From contig OY756967.1 in assembly GCA_963580455.1 (NCBI GenBank), positions 16,910,022-16,974,021 on the forward strand: DNA of 64,000 nucleotides, read 5' to 3'. The stretch is from Euonymus europaeus (Eukaryota; Streptophyta; Magnoliopsida; Celastrales; Celastraceae). The translations under genes and the position numbers were made by a program. Of this stretch, positions 12,272 through 23,959 are shown one piece after another (within the stretch, counting starts at the first letter, position 1; each line of letters starts with the position of its first letter). The notes below the pieces were generated by a model that saw only the letters and a list, made by a program, of their open reading frames with translations, had not been told where the DNA came from and searched no databases.

Positions 12272-12599
12272 ACAATTGGCATCATCTATCAGAAACAAAG
12301 AGTTTTCAATAAAAAAAACCATGCTTTAAAAACCACAAGGATCAAGACGGGAGGAACTTCCTCCTCCTGATGAAGAGCTATGTGGGAATCAACATGAAGA
12401 ATAGGGGAAGCAAGTTCCTTATGAAGTTGAATTGGAGGAAGCTATCATTTAGGTAGAGGAAGACCTTCAATAGAGACGGGAGCTCGCAAGATCCCTAAGG
12501 GAGAAGCAACAAGACTTAAAAAAGAATGGCAAATGCTTGGAAAGTGTAATCCAAAGTGTTTCCCTAGAAGGTAAAAAATTTATTCCCAAGCGTGTTCAA

Positions 12600-13617
12600 G
12601 AGCAAGAAAGTAAGAGCACAGGAAGATCTCGCTGAAGGAGGAAAGGTCCAACCTTGGAAAGGAGAAGACACACTCAATCCCCATGGAGAGTGAGAAGTAA
12701 GTCCTCATTGATGAGAAGGACAAGACATCAGAGCAAATCCTCAGAAAGGTTGAGAATTGCAATATATGATAGGAAGACGGATCTTGTAGCACATATATCA
12801 GCCTACTCCCATAAGATAACTTTGTGGTTAGGCCGGGATAAACTCATGTATAAGATGTTCCCATCAAGTCTTGAAACCAATGCCATGAAATTATTTCATT
12901 AACTTTCATAGAACTCGATTTCATCTTAGAAGGAGTTGGCACAAATCTTTGTGGCGAGGTTAATCGCAAATAGTATAGACATAACACTATTGGATACATT
13001 ATTTGCCATGACCTTAAGGAAGATAGAATCTCTCAAAGCTTGTGCATCCAGGTATTCTGATACCTATGAAAATATCCAAGATTGTGATGAGAATACATTT
13101 GTGGTATCCTTCCAACTAGGATTTTCGCGTGATCATAGTTTCAAGAGAGCTTGACTTTGACGACGCCTAGAAACATGGCCGCACTGTAGGAGATGATAAA
13201 ATAGTATGTCAAGTTGGAGGAAGATAAGTAGTGAGATTGTCCCACCCTCAATAAGTAGCCCAGAAGAAGGATAACACAAGGTAAGAAAAAGGAATATAAG
13301 ACAAGGATTCATCCAGAGAACCAAGCCCCGATTCATACAAAGCAGTGATAACCATTTTCAAAGATCCTATATACAGAATCTTGCTCTAAATTTTACACAA
13401 AACGTTCTTTAAATGATTAAACAAGATGAATGGGGATCTGTCTACTTGGGACCAATCGAAATGGTGTTTTTACCATAGGGATAAAGGACATACAACAGAA
13501 GGGTGTATCGAGTTTAAAAAGCACTTAGAAGATCTAGTTAAGAAGAGGCATTTGAAAGAATTCATTGACAAAGAGAAGACTATGAGAGAAAAAAAAAGCA
13601 GAGCCCCAGCTGAATGA
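12600..13617 (+). pseudogene. gypsy gag with nucleocapsid-like motif (degenerate)
   Basis: 12830-13150 encodes KLMYKMFPSSLETNAMKLF, then the arm LKACASRYSDTYENIQDCDE and VVSFQLGF, the pattern of the plant gypsy Retrotrans_gag domain (in active copies 'L-x-x-F-x-x-RF-x-x-x' and 'F-x-x-GL'). At 13430-13617 comes WCFYHRDKGHTTEGCIEFKK followed by LKEFIDKEK. This is the C-x-x-H-x4-H-x4-C type motif common to plant Tat/Athila-like gag. Stops separate the blocks. Confidence 0.8.
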
Positions 13618-13799
13618 GCAAGATCCTACACAATATGTGGCCAAATTTATCAACACAATGGTACCCGAGGTTGAACTCCACGATGAACTAAGACAAACAA
13701 AGTGAATGAGGGCTCGCCATCAACAAAAGGTTCTGCAGATTGATTTCAATCCTAATTTGAGACATTAGAGGTCTAGGGAAACAATGACAGTAACTTTCA

Positions 13800-15276
13800 C
13801 CAAGGAGGATGCAACATGAATAATTCTCCCACTAAATGATGCTATGGTGATCTCTTTGAAGATGGGTATGGCAATAGTAAAGAGGATAATGGTTGACCAG
13901 GGAAGTTTCACAAAGATCATGTATTGCTATCTTTTCTAGAAGCTGGGGAAGACAGAAGCAAACCTGATTTCCATTCCAACCTAGCTGATAGGACTCAACC
14001 CGACACCAATTTGGTTGCTCAAGAGGATTCATATGCCAGTCACGACCGGACCAAAAATTGTTGAGATAAATTGTCTTGTAATCGATTTACCTTTAACATA
14101 AAATGCAATTATGGGCAAGAAATGACTACACTTTCCTGAAGCAGTAGCTTTTTCTTAAAACCAGATGTTGAATTTTCCTTATAAGGATAAGATGGTGGAG
14201 ATAATAGGAGACCATGCCACCTTAAAGGAGCACTTTACAGTGAAGGCAAATTCCATAGGAAGAATTATGATGATGGAAGAAAATGATTCAGTTCTAAAGA
14301 AGGTGGAGATGGAGCCAACAACAAAGTTAGTAGAGAACTTAAGAAGGTGCAAACGGCACCTAGAAATTCAATCATATTTTTTTGGTTGGGACTAGTCTTC
14401 TCACAATAGAAAAGGAATCCCTTATTAGGATGTTGAGAAAAAATAGGGGGGGTTTATATGGAACCGCTATAAGATGTCAGGAGTTGACCCTGAACTGGCA
14501 AGCCATAAGTTGAACGTCAAGCCATGTACAAAACCTATCATTCAAAAGGCACGAAGATTGGCTATCTAGTATACAAAGGAAGTGGTTATGAGGCCAAAGC
14601 CCTACTAGAAGCAAGAGCCATTAGGGAAGTGTAGTATCAAAAACGGCTCTCATGTACAATAGTAATTTGGAAGAAAGTTTAACAATAGAGGGTATGTGTT
14701 GACTTCACGGACTTAAACAAGTAGTGCTAAAAGAAATTTTTCCCACTTAAAAAAAATGATCTGATCATGGATTCCACTTCGAGGCTAACAAGGATGAGCT
14801 TTCTGAACGCATACCAAGGATACCTCCAAATTCCAATACACCCATATGATCAAGAGAAAACCTCATTCATTACTTCAAAAGGTATATTCTGTTACCAACT
14901 AATGCCTTTTGTTTTAAAGAATTTAGGTGACATATTTCGAAGGATTGTGAGAAGCCTTTTCGACTCTTTGATCAAAAGAACTATGGACGTGTATATAGAT
15001 GATATGATGGTGAAGTACAAATTCAAACAGAAGCACATGATGCATCTCTAAGAGGTGGTTGATATCTTAAGGCAGAATAATCTTAAGCTGAATACTAGCA
15101 AGTGCACATTCAAAGTAAGTATAGTAAAATTTGTAGGCCACCAAGTGATTCAACAAGGGATTGAAGCTTATCAGAGGCGAATAAGAGCGATTCAAGATTT
15201 TGAAAGAACTAATAAGGTGAAAGAGATACAAAAATTGATCAGCATGGAGGCAGCATTAAATAGGTTCATTAGTTGA
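13800..15276 (+). pseudogene. gypsy protease and reverse transcriptase (degenerate)
   Basis: The protease trace at about 13860-14150 shows VKRIMVDQGSF, where active copies have a V-D-S/T-G-S box. Connecting sequence includes KLNVKPCTKPIIQKAR (about 14510). Reverse transcriptase is clear at 14790-15270: SFLNAYQGYLQIPIHPYDQE, then TSFITSKGIFCYQLMPF, then the catalytic YIDDM at about 14994, then LKLNTSKCTFKV and FVGHQV. Several stops lie upstream of 14767 and one at 15052. Confidence 0.87.
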
Positions 15277-15289
15277 GCCTCAGATAGGT

Positions 15290-17345
15290 TTAGAGCATTC
15301 TTTTAGATGCTCAAGTTAGGTAGGGCATTCTAGTGGGACAAGGAGTGTGAGAAAACCTTCCTTGACTTCAAGAGTTACTTATAGAAGGCCCCACTAGTAT
15401 GAACTCTTAAGGAATGAGATACTTTTCATCTTTACTTAGTGGTGTTAGACCATGTTCTAAGAGCTGTTATCTTTAAAGATAAAAGGAAGAACTAGTATCC
15501 AATTTACTACATTTTTAAGACTATGCTAGATGTTAAAACAAGATACTCACCCTCAAGAAAAGCTTCTCTTGACATTAATGATGGCTACGAGAAAGTTGAT
15601 AAATGGTCTATAGAATTGGCTCAATATGATTTAAAGTTCATTCCTAGGATGACAATTAAAGCACAAATCCTGGCAGATTATGAAAACAATTCTCTACAAA
15701 AGAGCAGTATGAGAGAATACACCAAATAAAGAAGGTACATGTGACGCCATCACATCCTTGGAAATTACAAGTAAATGGGTTTTTGATATGGAGAGGGTTT
15801 GGCAATAGAATTTTCTTTACATATCTAGAGGCAGAAGTGTTGGAGATGGCTATCCACTTGCGATTTTCTGAAACAAATAATGAGCCAGAGTACGAGGCCT
15901 TGTTCCAAGAAGTTTTGAATGATTTAATCTAGAAGCAATGGATTCGGTGATCTATTCAAATTTACAGCTAGTTGTCAACCAACTCTCTAGCCTATATAAT
16001 GCAAAGATATAGACTATCCCAACTTATATAGAGAATGCAAAAGAATAGCTCGACCAACTGCAAGACTATAAGATAATCCAAATCATAATAGAGCAAAATG
16101 ACCATGTAGACACCTTAGCAACCTAGGCTTGCCGACCTTCTATGGTTGAAAAAGGTCATCCAGATTCAAATACTTGAAAGACCTTGCATTGAGGATTCAC
16201 AGGAGGAGGTAAAATGTACGGATCAATAGGAGTCGAGTTGTATGGACCCAATCGTTGACTTTTTAAAGAATGATGTCCTCTAGTAGGATAAGTACGAGGC
16301 TAGAAGGTTAGCAGTAAGAGCAGCTACTTCTGGTTGTCACCAAATTAGAAACTCTATAGGAGGTCTTTCTCAAGCCTGTACTTACTACGTGTTTAGCTAA
16401 GTAGGGTAGAGGATTTACTATATGACATTCACAAAGGTGTCGGTGGAGCACATGTAGTAAGAAGATTACTTGCCTTTAGGGAAATCACCAAAAAATTTGG
16501 TGACCATATATATGAAAGGATGATTTATAGTACCTAAAGAAATGTGAGAAGTGTTAGAAGTTCCCCCGCCCATTCCCATCTAGCCCACTGGAAATCTTTG
16601 CCCACTTACAAGCTTGTGGCCTTTTGCTTAATAGGGTTGGACATTGTAGGACCATTGCCACATACTACTAGCAATAAAAGATTCTTGATTACCGTCATTG
16701 ACTACTTTGCTAAGAGGATTGAAACAAAGCTTTTGGCGACAATTCGTGGCATAGAGACAGGGAAGTTTGTTAGGAAGAATGTCATAACCAGGTTCAGAAT
16801 TTTGTATGTCATGATTAGCGATAACAATACTCAATTTTCCAGCACCAACTTTAAGGGATTGCATGGGGTTTATCGAATAATTTTTTTTTATTCAACCCCT
16901 ACCTACCCACAGTGCAACGACACTCGAAAGCCTCCAATAAAATCTTCTTGGATGGAACAAAGAAGAGGTTAGAGTCCTCCAAAGGAATATGGGTTGAGGA
17001 ACTCCCATCCGTGCTGTAGGCATATCGAACTAGATCCACAGGAGAATTTATATTTGCTTTGGCCTATAAGCAGAAGTTGTCATACTCTTAGAAGTGGGAC
17101 TTCCAAATTTCAGAAGACTTAGTCTCGAAGAAGCTAACAATGACTTGGCCATGGAAAGAAATTGGATTTACTACAACAAAAAAGGGATCAAGCTATGGTG
17201 CCCTTAGCCACCTACCAATAAGTGTTGTCACGGGCATACAACAAAAATGTCAGAGCAAAAGGCTTTGAGGTTAGAACATTCTCTCGAGCTCAACATATGC
17301 TCACTATCAATCCAAAACCAAATATCAAGTATACATTCTAAAAAC
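15290..17345 (+). pseudogene. gypsy RNase H and integrase (degenerate)
   Basis: RNase H traces run from about 15340 (the AFQWDKECE-like region) to SIELAQYDLKFIPRM at 15605 and ETNNEPEYEALFQ at 15870. Integrase follows with LDIVGPLPHTTSNKRFLI and VIDYFAKRIE (first Asp) at 16636-16720, then MISDNNTQFSS (second Asp) at 16810. A further LWAYRT-like block lies near 17020, and a YNKNVRAKGFEV block near 17245 marks the C-terminal part. Frameshifts and stops are frequent. Confidence 0.85.
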
Positions 17346-17499
17346 TACAAATAATGCTTGGTCTAAATTATATAAATAACCAGTACCTTATCCATGGGAA
17401 ACCTCAACAAAATTTTGCAAGAAATAAAATTGAGGTTGATCAAACTTATACTTTGTAATTTGCTCATATCTTCCAACTCCTGGAGACTTTTCTAGTTCT

Positions 17500-18980
17500 G
17501 AGAGACATAGAAGGTATTTGATGAATTGACTTGTTCACCGTGAAAATTTCTTTCTGATCACTACATTCGTTTTCCAACATGACATAGATACGTTGAACAA
17601 AATGTCATGCATTCTTCAACTAAGTGCTTATCAATGTTGGATTCTTTAGAACGTGTCTTATTTCTGACATAACCTTTTAATGTATTCAAGTATCTAATAA
17701 ATAAATGAGAGTTATTTTTCAATCTATCATACTTGAAATCAAAGCACAATTTAAACATAAATATATACCTTTCAATTGGGTACATCTATCTATAATGCAC
17801 TGGGCCAGCAAGTTTTGCCTCATTAGCTAAATGGATAGAAAAGTGAACCATGACATAAAAAATGGTAGAGGAAATATTTTATGTAACTTACACAAGGTTT
17901 TCAGAACTTTTTCATGAAGTCGGTCGAACTTATTTATGTTAAGGAATTTCGAGCACAATTCCCAAAAAATAGCAGTTAACTTAATCAATGGGTGCGAACA
18001 TCCTTAGGTAAAATATCTCCTTTAGAAAGTAGTAAAAGTTGTTGTAAAAGCACATAACAATCATGACTCTTCAATCCAGTGCACTTACATTTTTTGACAT
18101 TTACGCATCGAGAGGTATTAGATACATAACAATCAGGAAACTTGACATCTTTCAAAATTTACATAAAGCTATCTTTTCTACCATTGACAATGTGCAACGT
18201 GAAAGAGGTAAAGTATATCAATCACCAAACCAAATTGGATGGTGTTCCTTCATTATACCTAATTCGTTAAAAGATGAGTTTTTAATATATTCTTTGACTT
18301 GACTTCATGGCCCATAAGTGTACCCAATATACTATCACAAATATTTTTCTCGATGTGCATCACATCTAGGTTATGTCATACCAATTGGGTTCTCCAGTAC
18401 GAAAGTTCAAATAACATGCTCCTCTTTTTTCAATTATCCCCATTTGTACCACAACAATTTCTTTTTCCATTAGCATTTCCTAATATCATTTGATAAAATT
18501 TGGCATATTTATCAAGTACATACTCACTTGAAGGAGGCTTAGGAGGAAGTCTAACTTCATGTTTGTTACCAATGATGGACTTTCAACGTCGCCTTAGATG
18601 CCAAACTGGCAAGAATCGATGATGATCCATGTAACATTGCTTTGGGTGTTTTTTTAAATGATTCACATGCTATAGAGTCAGTTGGATTTCTCAGGACCTA
18701 TCCTCAGCACGTGCTTCTTTATGCCAACTCATAAAAACAACTATTTGTGATGACATAAACAATCTTTATAGTCTTGGTTTTAAAGGAAAATAACGTAAAA
18801 CCGTCCTTGCAATTTTGTTTCTCTTACTTCCTTACTCCACTCTTGGATTCTTCTCAAATTGGAAAGCTATCCAAGTCAATATACTCCTCGCGATATAAGA
18901 TGCAATCATTGACACATGTATGAATATTTTCATAGTTAAGGTCGAGGTCTTTCTCATGTTGTGCTCCTATTTTTGAACTC
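17500..18980 (-). pseudogene. CACTA (En/Spm) transposase TNP2 and DUF4218 region
   Basis: Read on the minus strand from 18980 downwards, the frames give THVSMIASYIA / CVNDCILYREEYIDL (zinc-binding entry segment, about 18920). Next come NPTDSIACESFKK (about 18680), CYMDHHRFLPVWHLRRR (about 18620) and RLPPKPPS (about 18550), then LDxKSHDCYVLLQQLLPL (about 18080). The last block is MYPIERYIF with LNTLKGYVRNKTRSKES and EECMTFCSTYL (17785-17575). These are the ordered landmarks of plant CACTA TNP2 and DUF4218 transposases. The frame is broken in many places. The DUF4216 end of the same gene lies at 11280-11870, beyond the gypsy insertion. Confidence 0.88.
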
Positions 18981-19770
18981 TCACCCTTTCATATCCAAGT
19001 CCAAATGTCTCCTTGCAAGATCTCTACATGTCAAAAAAATATTGCTAGTCTCATCATTAGAGTAAAGAGCAACACCTTTAGATTTCTTTAATTTAAGGAA
19101 GTTTACCTCAAAATTTTGTAAAGATCCAAGAATTTCTTCTACCTTAATTTTTTCAATATCTTTGCTCTCATCAATTGCTGTCACTTTTACCATGAATCTT
19201 ATTAGTAAAGATCAAAGAATCTTGCGTATCACCTTGCTAGATTCGATTGGTTCACCAAGAGTGAATGATGTATTGACAATATCACTCAACTTTGCATAGA
19301 AATTGTCAAATACTTCATTTTCTTCCATTTTTAGGCTTTTAAAGCTAGAAGTAAGTTGTTGAAGCTTTGATCGTTTGACAAGATTTATCTCTTCATGAGA
19401 TACTTCTAGTAAATTCCAAGCATATTTTGCTTTATCACAATTTGATATCTTGTGAAACTCATAAATACTCAAAGAAGAAAACAAAACATTCAAAGCTTTA
19501 CTATTTCAACCTGCATTTTCAACGTCGCCTTTAATCCATTTTTCAGGAGGTTTGAGAGTTTCATTACCCTATTTATCAATGGACACAGGTTCAGTATACC
19601 CTTTCACTACTGATATCCAAACTCGTTCATCAATAGATTTTAAATAGGCTCTCATTCGTGCTTTCCAATATGCATAATTGGATTCATCGAACTGTGGTAT
19701 TTGATTTAGTCTAGTCTCTGTTGTTAGCACTCTCTCCAATACCAATTGAGAATATGAAATACCTTTGCCA
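18981..19770 (-). pseudogene. copia gag fragment, minus strand
   Basis: The frames read IPQFDESNYAYWKARMRAYL and SIDERVWISVVKGYTEP (19710-19580). Then come ISNCDKAKYAWNLLEV, KRSKLQQLTSSFKSLKMEE and YAKLSDIVNTSFTLGEP (19460-19250), and KVTAIDESKDIEKIKVEEIL with GSLQNFEVN (19190-19100). This is the N-terminal UBN2-type gag of a copia retrotransposon with small gaps between blocks. No pol follows: the similarity stops at about 18980, where the CACTA transposase begins on the same strand. Confidence 0.87.
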
Positions 19771-20521
19771 ACACTTTGGATAACGTAATATGAAAAATAA
19801 CACAAATAAAAACATGACGATATTAACAAGGAAACCCTAAGTAGAAAAAACCTCAAGTTTATAAGCGACCAACCTTTAAAGCAATCCACTATACGAGAAA
19901 AGGCTTACAACCTATCGTTACTTACGACACAATTGTACAACATAATGCATTGTTGATAGTTATGGGACATGTATTTGTGTGTAGAAGTAAAGTGCTAAGA
20001 TAAGTGACACACAAACCTGTACGATATCTTAGCTTTACTTCATTAGTGCCTTCATAGTTGGTAGCATTTGAGAGTTTATGGACATCGCATAAAAATCTAA
20101 GAGTCAAGACTATGTTGAGTGGTTTTGTCATGTTGAGAAAAATTAGGATAATGCCCTGTTGGCCCTTGTTGTGAATTGAAGCCATATGATAAAGCTTATG
20201 GGTTTTTTCCAAGTTGCATCACCTATAGTGACATCCTCAACAAGAAGCTAAAACGTAGCATCAATAGATTCAACGAAAGCATATAATATAATGTGTTCTT
20301 GACTATTCCAGGTATGGTAAAGTTGAGAGATAGTGGTCTATGAAGAAGAGTCTCCAGATGGCTAAGGACAAAAATGTGTGACATCAACATATCCTGGGAG
20401 GTATATGCACACAATAGGGAGAAAGTTTGAGACATCAAGATGTGAAATTAGTTGCTTTAAGTTTAGTAAAAAATTGTGAGATTGCATGAATAGTAACATA
20501 CAAATTTTAAGTAGTTAGAGG
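19771..20521. other. Non-coding stretch, probable leader and LTR remains
   Basis: No protein similarity is seen. The part next to the gag fragment (19771-19920) should be the leader of that copia element in reverse orientation. The rest is unassigned. Confidence 0.45.
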
Positions 20522-20957
20522 TGTTGGAATATTTACTATAATTTATATATGTGTGTGTGTGTGTGCGCGCGTGAGCGCAATATTCGACATCAAACGAAAC
20601 GACACAATATAGCAATTGTTCATAGTAGACAAAGTACACGATTCAATAATTGAACAATTAAATCATGGCACATATCTATGCAAAACTGAAGCATATAAAC
20701 AGAGATTATAACATGCATTTTTATACAAAACAATTGAACAATAAGCTAATGTTATTGAATGACAAAAGATGATTTGCAGAATGGAAATGAGTGAGGTATG
20801 TCAATCTCTTTAAGGTAGAGTTGCCCTCGTCACTGGTGTTAACATTTTTTAGGAAAGAACTTCCCATGATACAACGCTTCATACTGCAAGTAAGTGACAT
20901 AACAATGTCGACAGCCTCAATTGGACAAGAATGAATGTAGTAAGAAAGATTTATGAA
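20522..20957 (-). repeat. LTR family copy A, truncated
   Basis: It begins with TGTTGGAATATT, as does the intact solo LTR at 31534. Around 20790-20850 it shares the words GTGAGGTATG, then AATCTCTTTAAGGTAGA, then CGTCACTGGTGT with copies at 25741 and 31534. A (TG)n run is included. It stops at about 20957, where gypsy RNase H sequence begins. The strand is taken from the TATA box of the intact copy. Confidence 0.7.
20544..20575. repeat. (TG)n / (CG)n microsatellite
   Basis: A run of TG units passes into GCGCGCG inside LTR copy A. Confidence 0.9.
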
Positions 20958-21220
20958 GTATGGCTCGAGGCTGTTGAAGACACATGAGAGGAAATATCCA
21001 GTTCAGGATCTAGAACTTGTAGCGATTGTTCTTTCCTCGAGGCAATGGAGATAATATCTCTATGGAGAGAGGTTTAAGGTCTTCTCAGATCATAAGAGTC
21101 TCAAGTATCTATTCACGCAGAAATAGTTAAACTTACAGCAGAGCTGGTGGATGGAGTACCTAGAAGACTTCGATTTTGATTTGTAATTTCATCCCAATAA
21201 AGCGAACGTAGTTACAAAAA
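20958..21220 (+). pseudogene. Ty3/gypsy RNase H fragment (chromovirus-like)
   Basis: The translation reads LLKTHERKYPVQDLELVAIV, then YLYGERFKVFSDHKSLKYLF, then LNLQQSWWMEYLEDFDFD and FHPNKANVV. This is the RT-linked RNase H of plant gypsy chromoviruses. Only about 260 bp remain, with stops near 21045, 21126 and 21183. No neighbouring domains are present. Confidence 0.88.
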
Positions 21221-21904
21221 AAGAATGAACGCGCAGATAGTGTGCGAGAGAGAAGAGAGAGAAAGAGGAAGAAAGTGAGAAGGAAGAGGTGTTTGGGGAA
21301 CATAAAAACTTGGGTTTGGAAGGTAAAATCTCTCGAAGAATCTCTCTCTCAGTCAAAACCAAAAAACACCCTTTTTCCTCTATTCTCTGCTCTTTAAAGT
21401 CAAAAATCGCACAAGTGTCCAAATACCTTCAAGGGGTGTCCGGATACTTCTCTATTTTCAGCAAAATTTTTCTTAAATGAAACGGGGTTTTACATTACTA
21501 CACAAGTCAAAGAGATGAGTGAGTAACCAGTATAATAATTAAGCAATGAAGTTATAATCATATAATTAAGTAGAAATTCTCCACCAAATAATTAGATTAA
21601 TCATAGTTGATACAATACGTAGTTTAAACAAGTAACGATATTGCGAATACCCATTTATAAATGAACTAGTAGATAGTTACAAATTCAATTAAATGCAATT
21701 ATATATATAGTAGTAGAGATATAGAAAACATAGTATTCCACTTTAATCAAATTAAATAACATAGTAGCAATATAACTCTTTACTATGTCAACCTCGTAGC
21801 ATACAAGAAGAGATACCTCAATTTAACAATTCAAGTGCTATATTTTGTTAACTTAAGAATTGTAACCAGAGATACATATTAAAAAAAAGAATTATATATG
21901 CTAT
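21221..21904. other. Gene-free stretch, GA-rich start
   Basis: 21240-21290 is a GAGA-rich tract on the plus strand. The remainder is AT-rich with no similarity that I can recognise. Confidence 0.6.
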
Positions 21905-22391
21905 ATACGAAATGATACATGAATCTATTACTCCATTACTTGGTGATATCTCCTCCAGTGCAAAGGCATGGAACAAGCTACACCAAATGTATGCAAACAA
22001 GTTCAGATCAAGAAAGATTCAACTAAGACAACTACTTCATAATCTTCAATAAGGAAATAGATCGATTGGAGAGTATCTTCACCATATTAGACAAGTGGCA
22101 GATGAGTTTGCCTTTGTAAAGAAACCAATTAATGAAGATGATCTTGTACTTTATATTCTTGATGGATTGGGTGTTGAGTACAAAGGCATAGTTGGAGCCA
22201 TACATGGTCGAGAAAATCCAATTTCATTTGAAGATCTCCATTATCGTTTGACCAGTCAAGAAGCATACTTGCAAAAACTCGATCAAACTCAAGCTAGTAG
22301 CATTCCTATAGCTCATATCTCTCAAAAGCAATCTTCAAACAATCATGATGGCATCCATGGCTTGCTGACTCAAGTGCAAGCCATCATATGA
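21905..22391 (+). pseudogene. copia gag, internal part
   Basis: ITPLLGDISSSAKAWNKLHQ is followed by MYANKFRSRKIQLRQLLHN, GEYLHHIRQVADEFAF, LYILDGLGVEYKGIVGAIHG and EDLHYRLTSQEAYLQ. These are the UBN2 gag blocks of a Tork/RE1-like copia element. The frame has one stop after LHNLQ and ends soon after residue ISQKQ without a visible zinc knuckle. Confidence 0.85.
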
Positions 22392-22689
22392 CATCTGACC
22401 TTGGCAATCTCTCAAATTCACTCTGAGTACGATGGAATGGATGAAGTGAGATTGGAGACATTTCAGGTTTGCCTATTACACATCATAGATCATGTAACCT
22501 TCACACATGATCACAAAAAATTTTGCTTGAAAATACTCTATGTGTGCCTACCTTTAACAAAAATTTAATTCTAGTACATTGGTTTACCAAGTCTAACAAT
22601 GTATTTGTTGAGTTTCATCCTAACTATTTCATTGTGAAGTCTCAGATTACTGGAACTCCTCTGGCTTGGCGAAACTGCACTTATGGAAT

Positions 22690-23400
22690 ATATCAATTGA
22701 GTTTGCCTCAACTTATCTCTATCACTTTGCTAGTTCCTCTTCACATCAGCCCACCTTGCATTTGTGGCATCATTGCCTTGGGCATCTTAGTCCTATTTCT
22801 GTAAAATTTTTGTTCAATTCCATATGTGTTCCTTATGAAAAAAAGGAACAATTTTTAGATTTTAATGCTTGTAGTATTAATAAAAGCCACAAACTTCTGT
22901 TTCATTCTTCCACATTAGCTTCATCTACTCCTCTTGAAATTCTCTTCTCAGATGTTTGGGATCCCATTTCTACACATTCAATTTTTGGACACAAGTACTA
23001 TCTATTATTTGTAGACCACTTCACTCGTTATAGTTGGATTTTTCCTATCATACAAAAGTCTGAAACTTTGTCCATTTTTCTTCAGTTTAAACGTCTTGGC
23101 CAACACCAATTTCAATAGAAATTAAGACTTTGTACACAGACAATGGCTAGGAATTCAACAAACTTAAATCGGTTTTGTCTCAACTTGGAGTTTCATGGAT
23201 GCAATCCCCTCCTTACACTCCCCCTCCTTACACTCCCCAACATTTTGGTATTATTGAGTGTAAGCATCGACATATTTTTGAAAATGGTAAAATACTTCTA
23301 TATCATGCTCATCTTCTCTATTCTTTCTGGTCTCTCACATTTGAAGCTGTTGTTTACATTATAAATCGACAATCTCTTAGTCCGATCAAAGACTAATCTC
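22690..23400 (+). pseudogene. copia gag-pre-integrase and integrase
   Basis: LHLWHHCLGHLSPISVKFLF is the zinc-binding entry segment. The core follows: LEILFSDVWDP, YYLLFVDHFTRYSWIF (first Asp), then YTDNG (second Asp) at about 23138, and GIIECKHRHIFENG (Glu) near 23250. A short tandem duplication around 23209-23238 gives PPYTPPPYTPQ where copia integrases usually have a single SPPYTPQ. Frameshifts occur near 23118 and 23396. Confidence 0.87.
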
Positions 23401-23959
23401 CTTATTAGCTTCTTTTTAAACATCTTCCTAACTATCATAAACTGATGGTGTTTGGGTGTTTATGCTACCCTTGGCTTTGGCCTTATACTCATTATAAGCT
23501 TGAACCCCATTGAAAACCATGTTTGTTTGTTGGTTACTATCCTTCTCAAAGTTCTTTTAATTGTCATGAACCTACCTCCGAAAAAAATTATTTGTCTCAG
23601 CATATAGTCTTCAAAGAGCATCTCACACTTGGTCTCCCATTCTCCGTGTCCATTACTATGACTCCTCCTTCTATTACCTTGGATTCATCCATTCCAAATC
23701 CTAATATTGTGTCTCCCATTTTTGATCCTCTATGTTCTGCTCCTATAGGGAGCCTCTTTTACCAACAATTCCCTCCACTGATTTCAGTTCTAGCTCCAAT
23801 CTATCTTCTTCCACTACAACTCCTTCTTTGGAATCTTCTATTCCTCTACCTTCCCCTCCTCATCTAACTCGCATGACCACTCAGTCCATGAACAATATTT
23901 ATAAACCCAAATTTCTCCATCTCACTACTACTACTTCAACCAATTTGTCTAACATTTGT

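Larger units (their letters stand above)
11890..17460 (+). mobile_element. Ty3/gypsy LTR retrotransposon, degenerate, inserted in CACTA transposase
   Basis: An LTR-like end with a TATA box and a TTGGCATCATCT primer-site-like sequence (about 12272) is followed by gag with a nucleocapsid-like motif, then protease, reverse transcriptase, RNase H and integrase. The last order (RT before integrase) is that of Ty3/gypsy. All frames are broken by many stops. No 3' LTR was recognised before CACTA sequence resumes near 17500, so the right end is probably truncated. Both borders are approximate. Confidence 0.85.
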
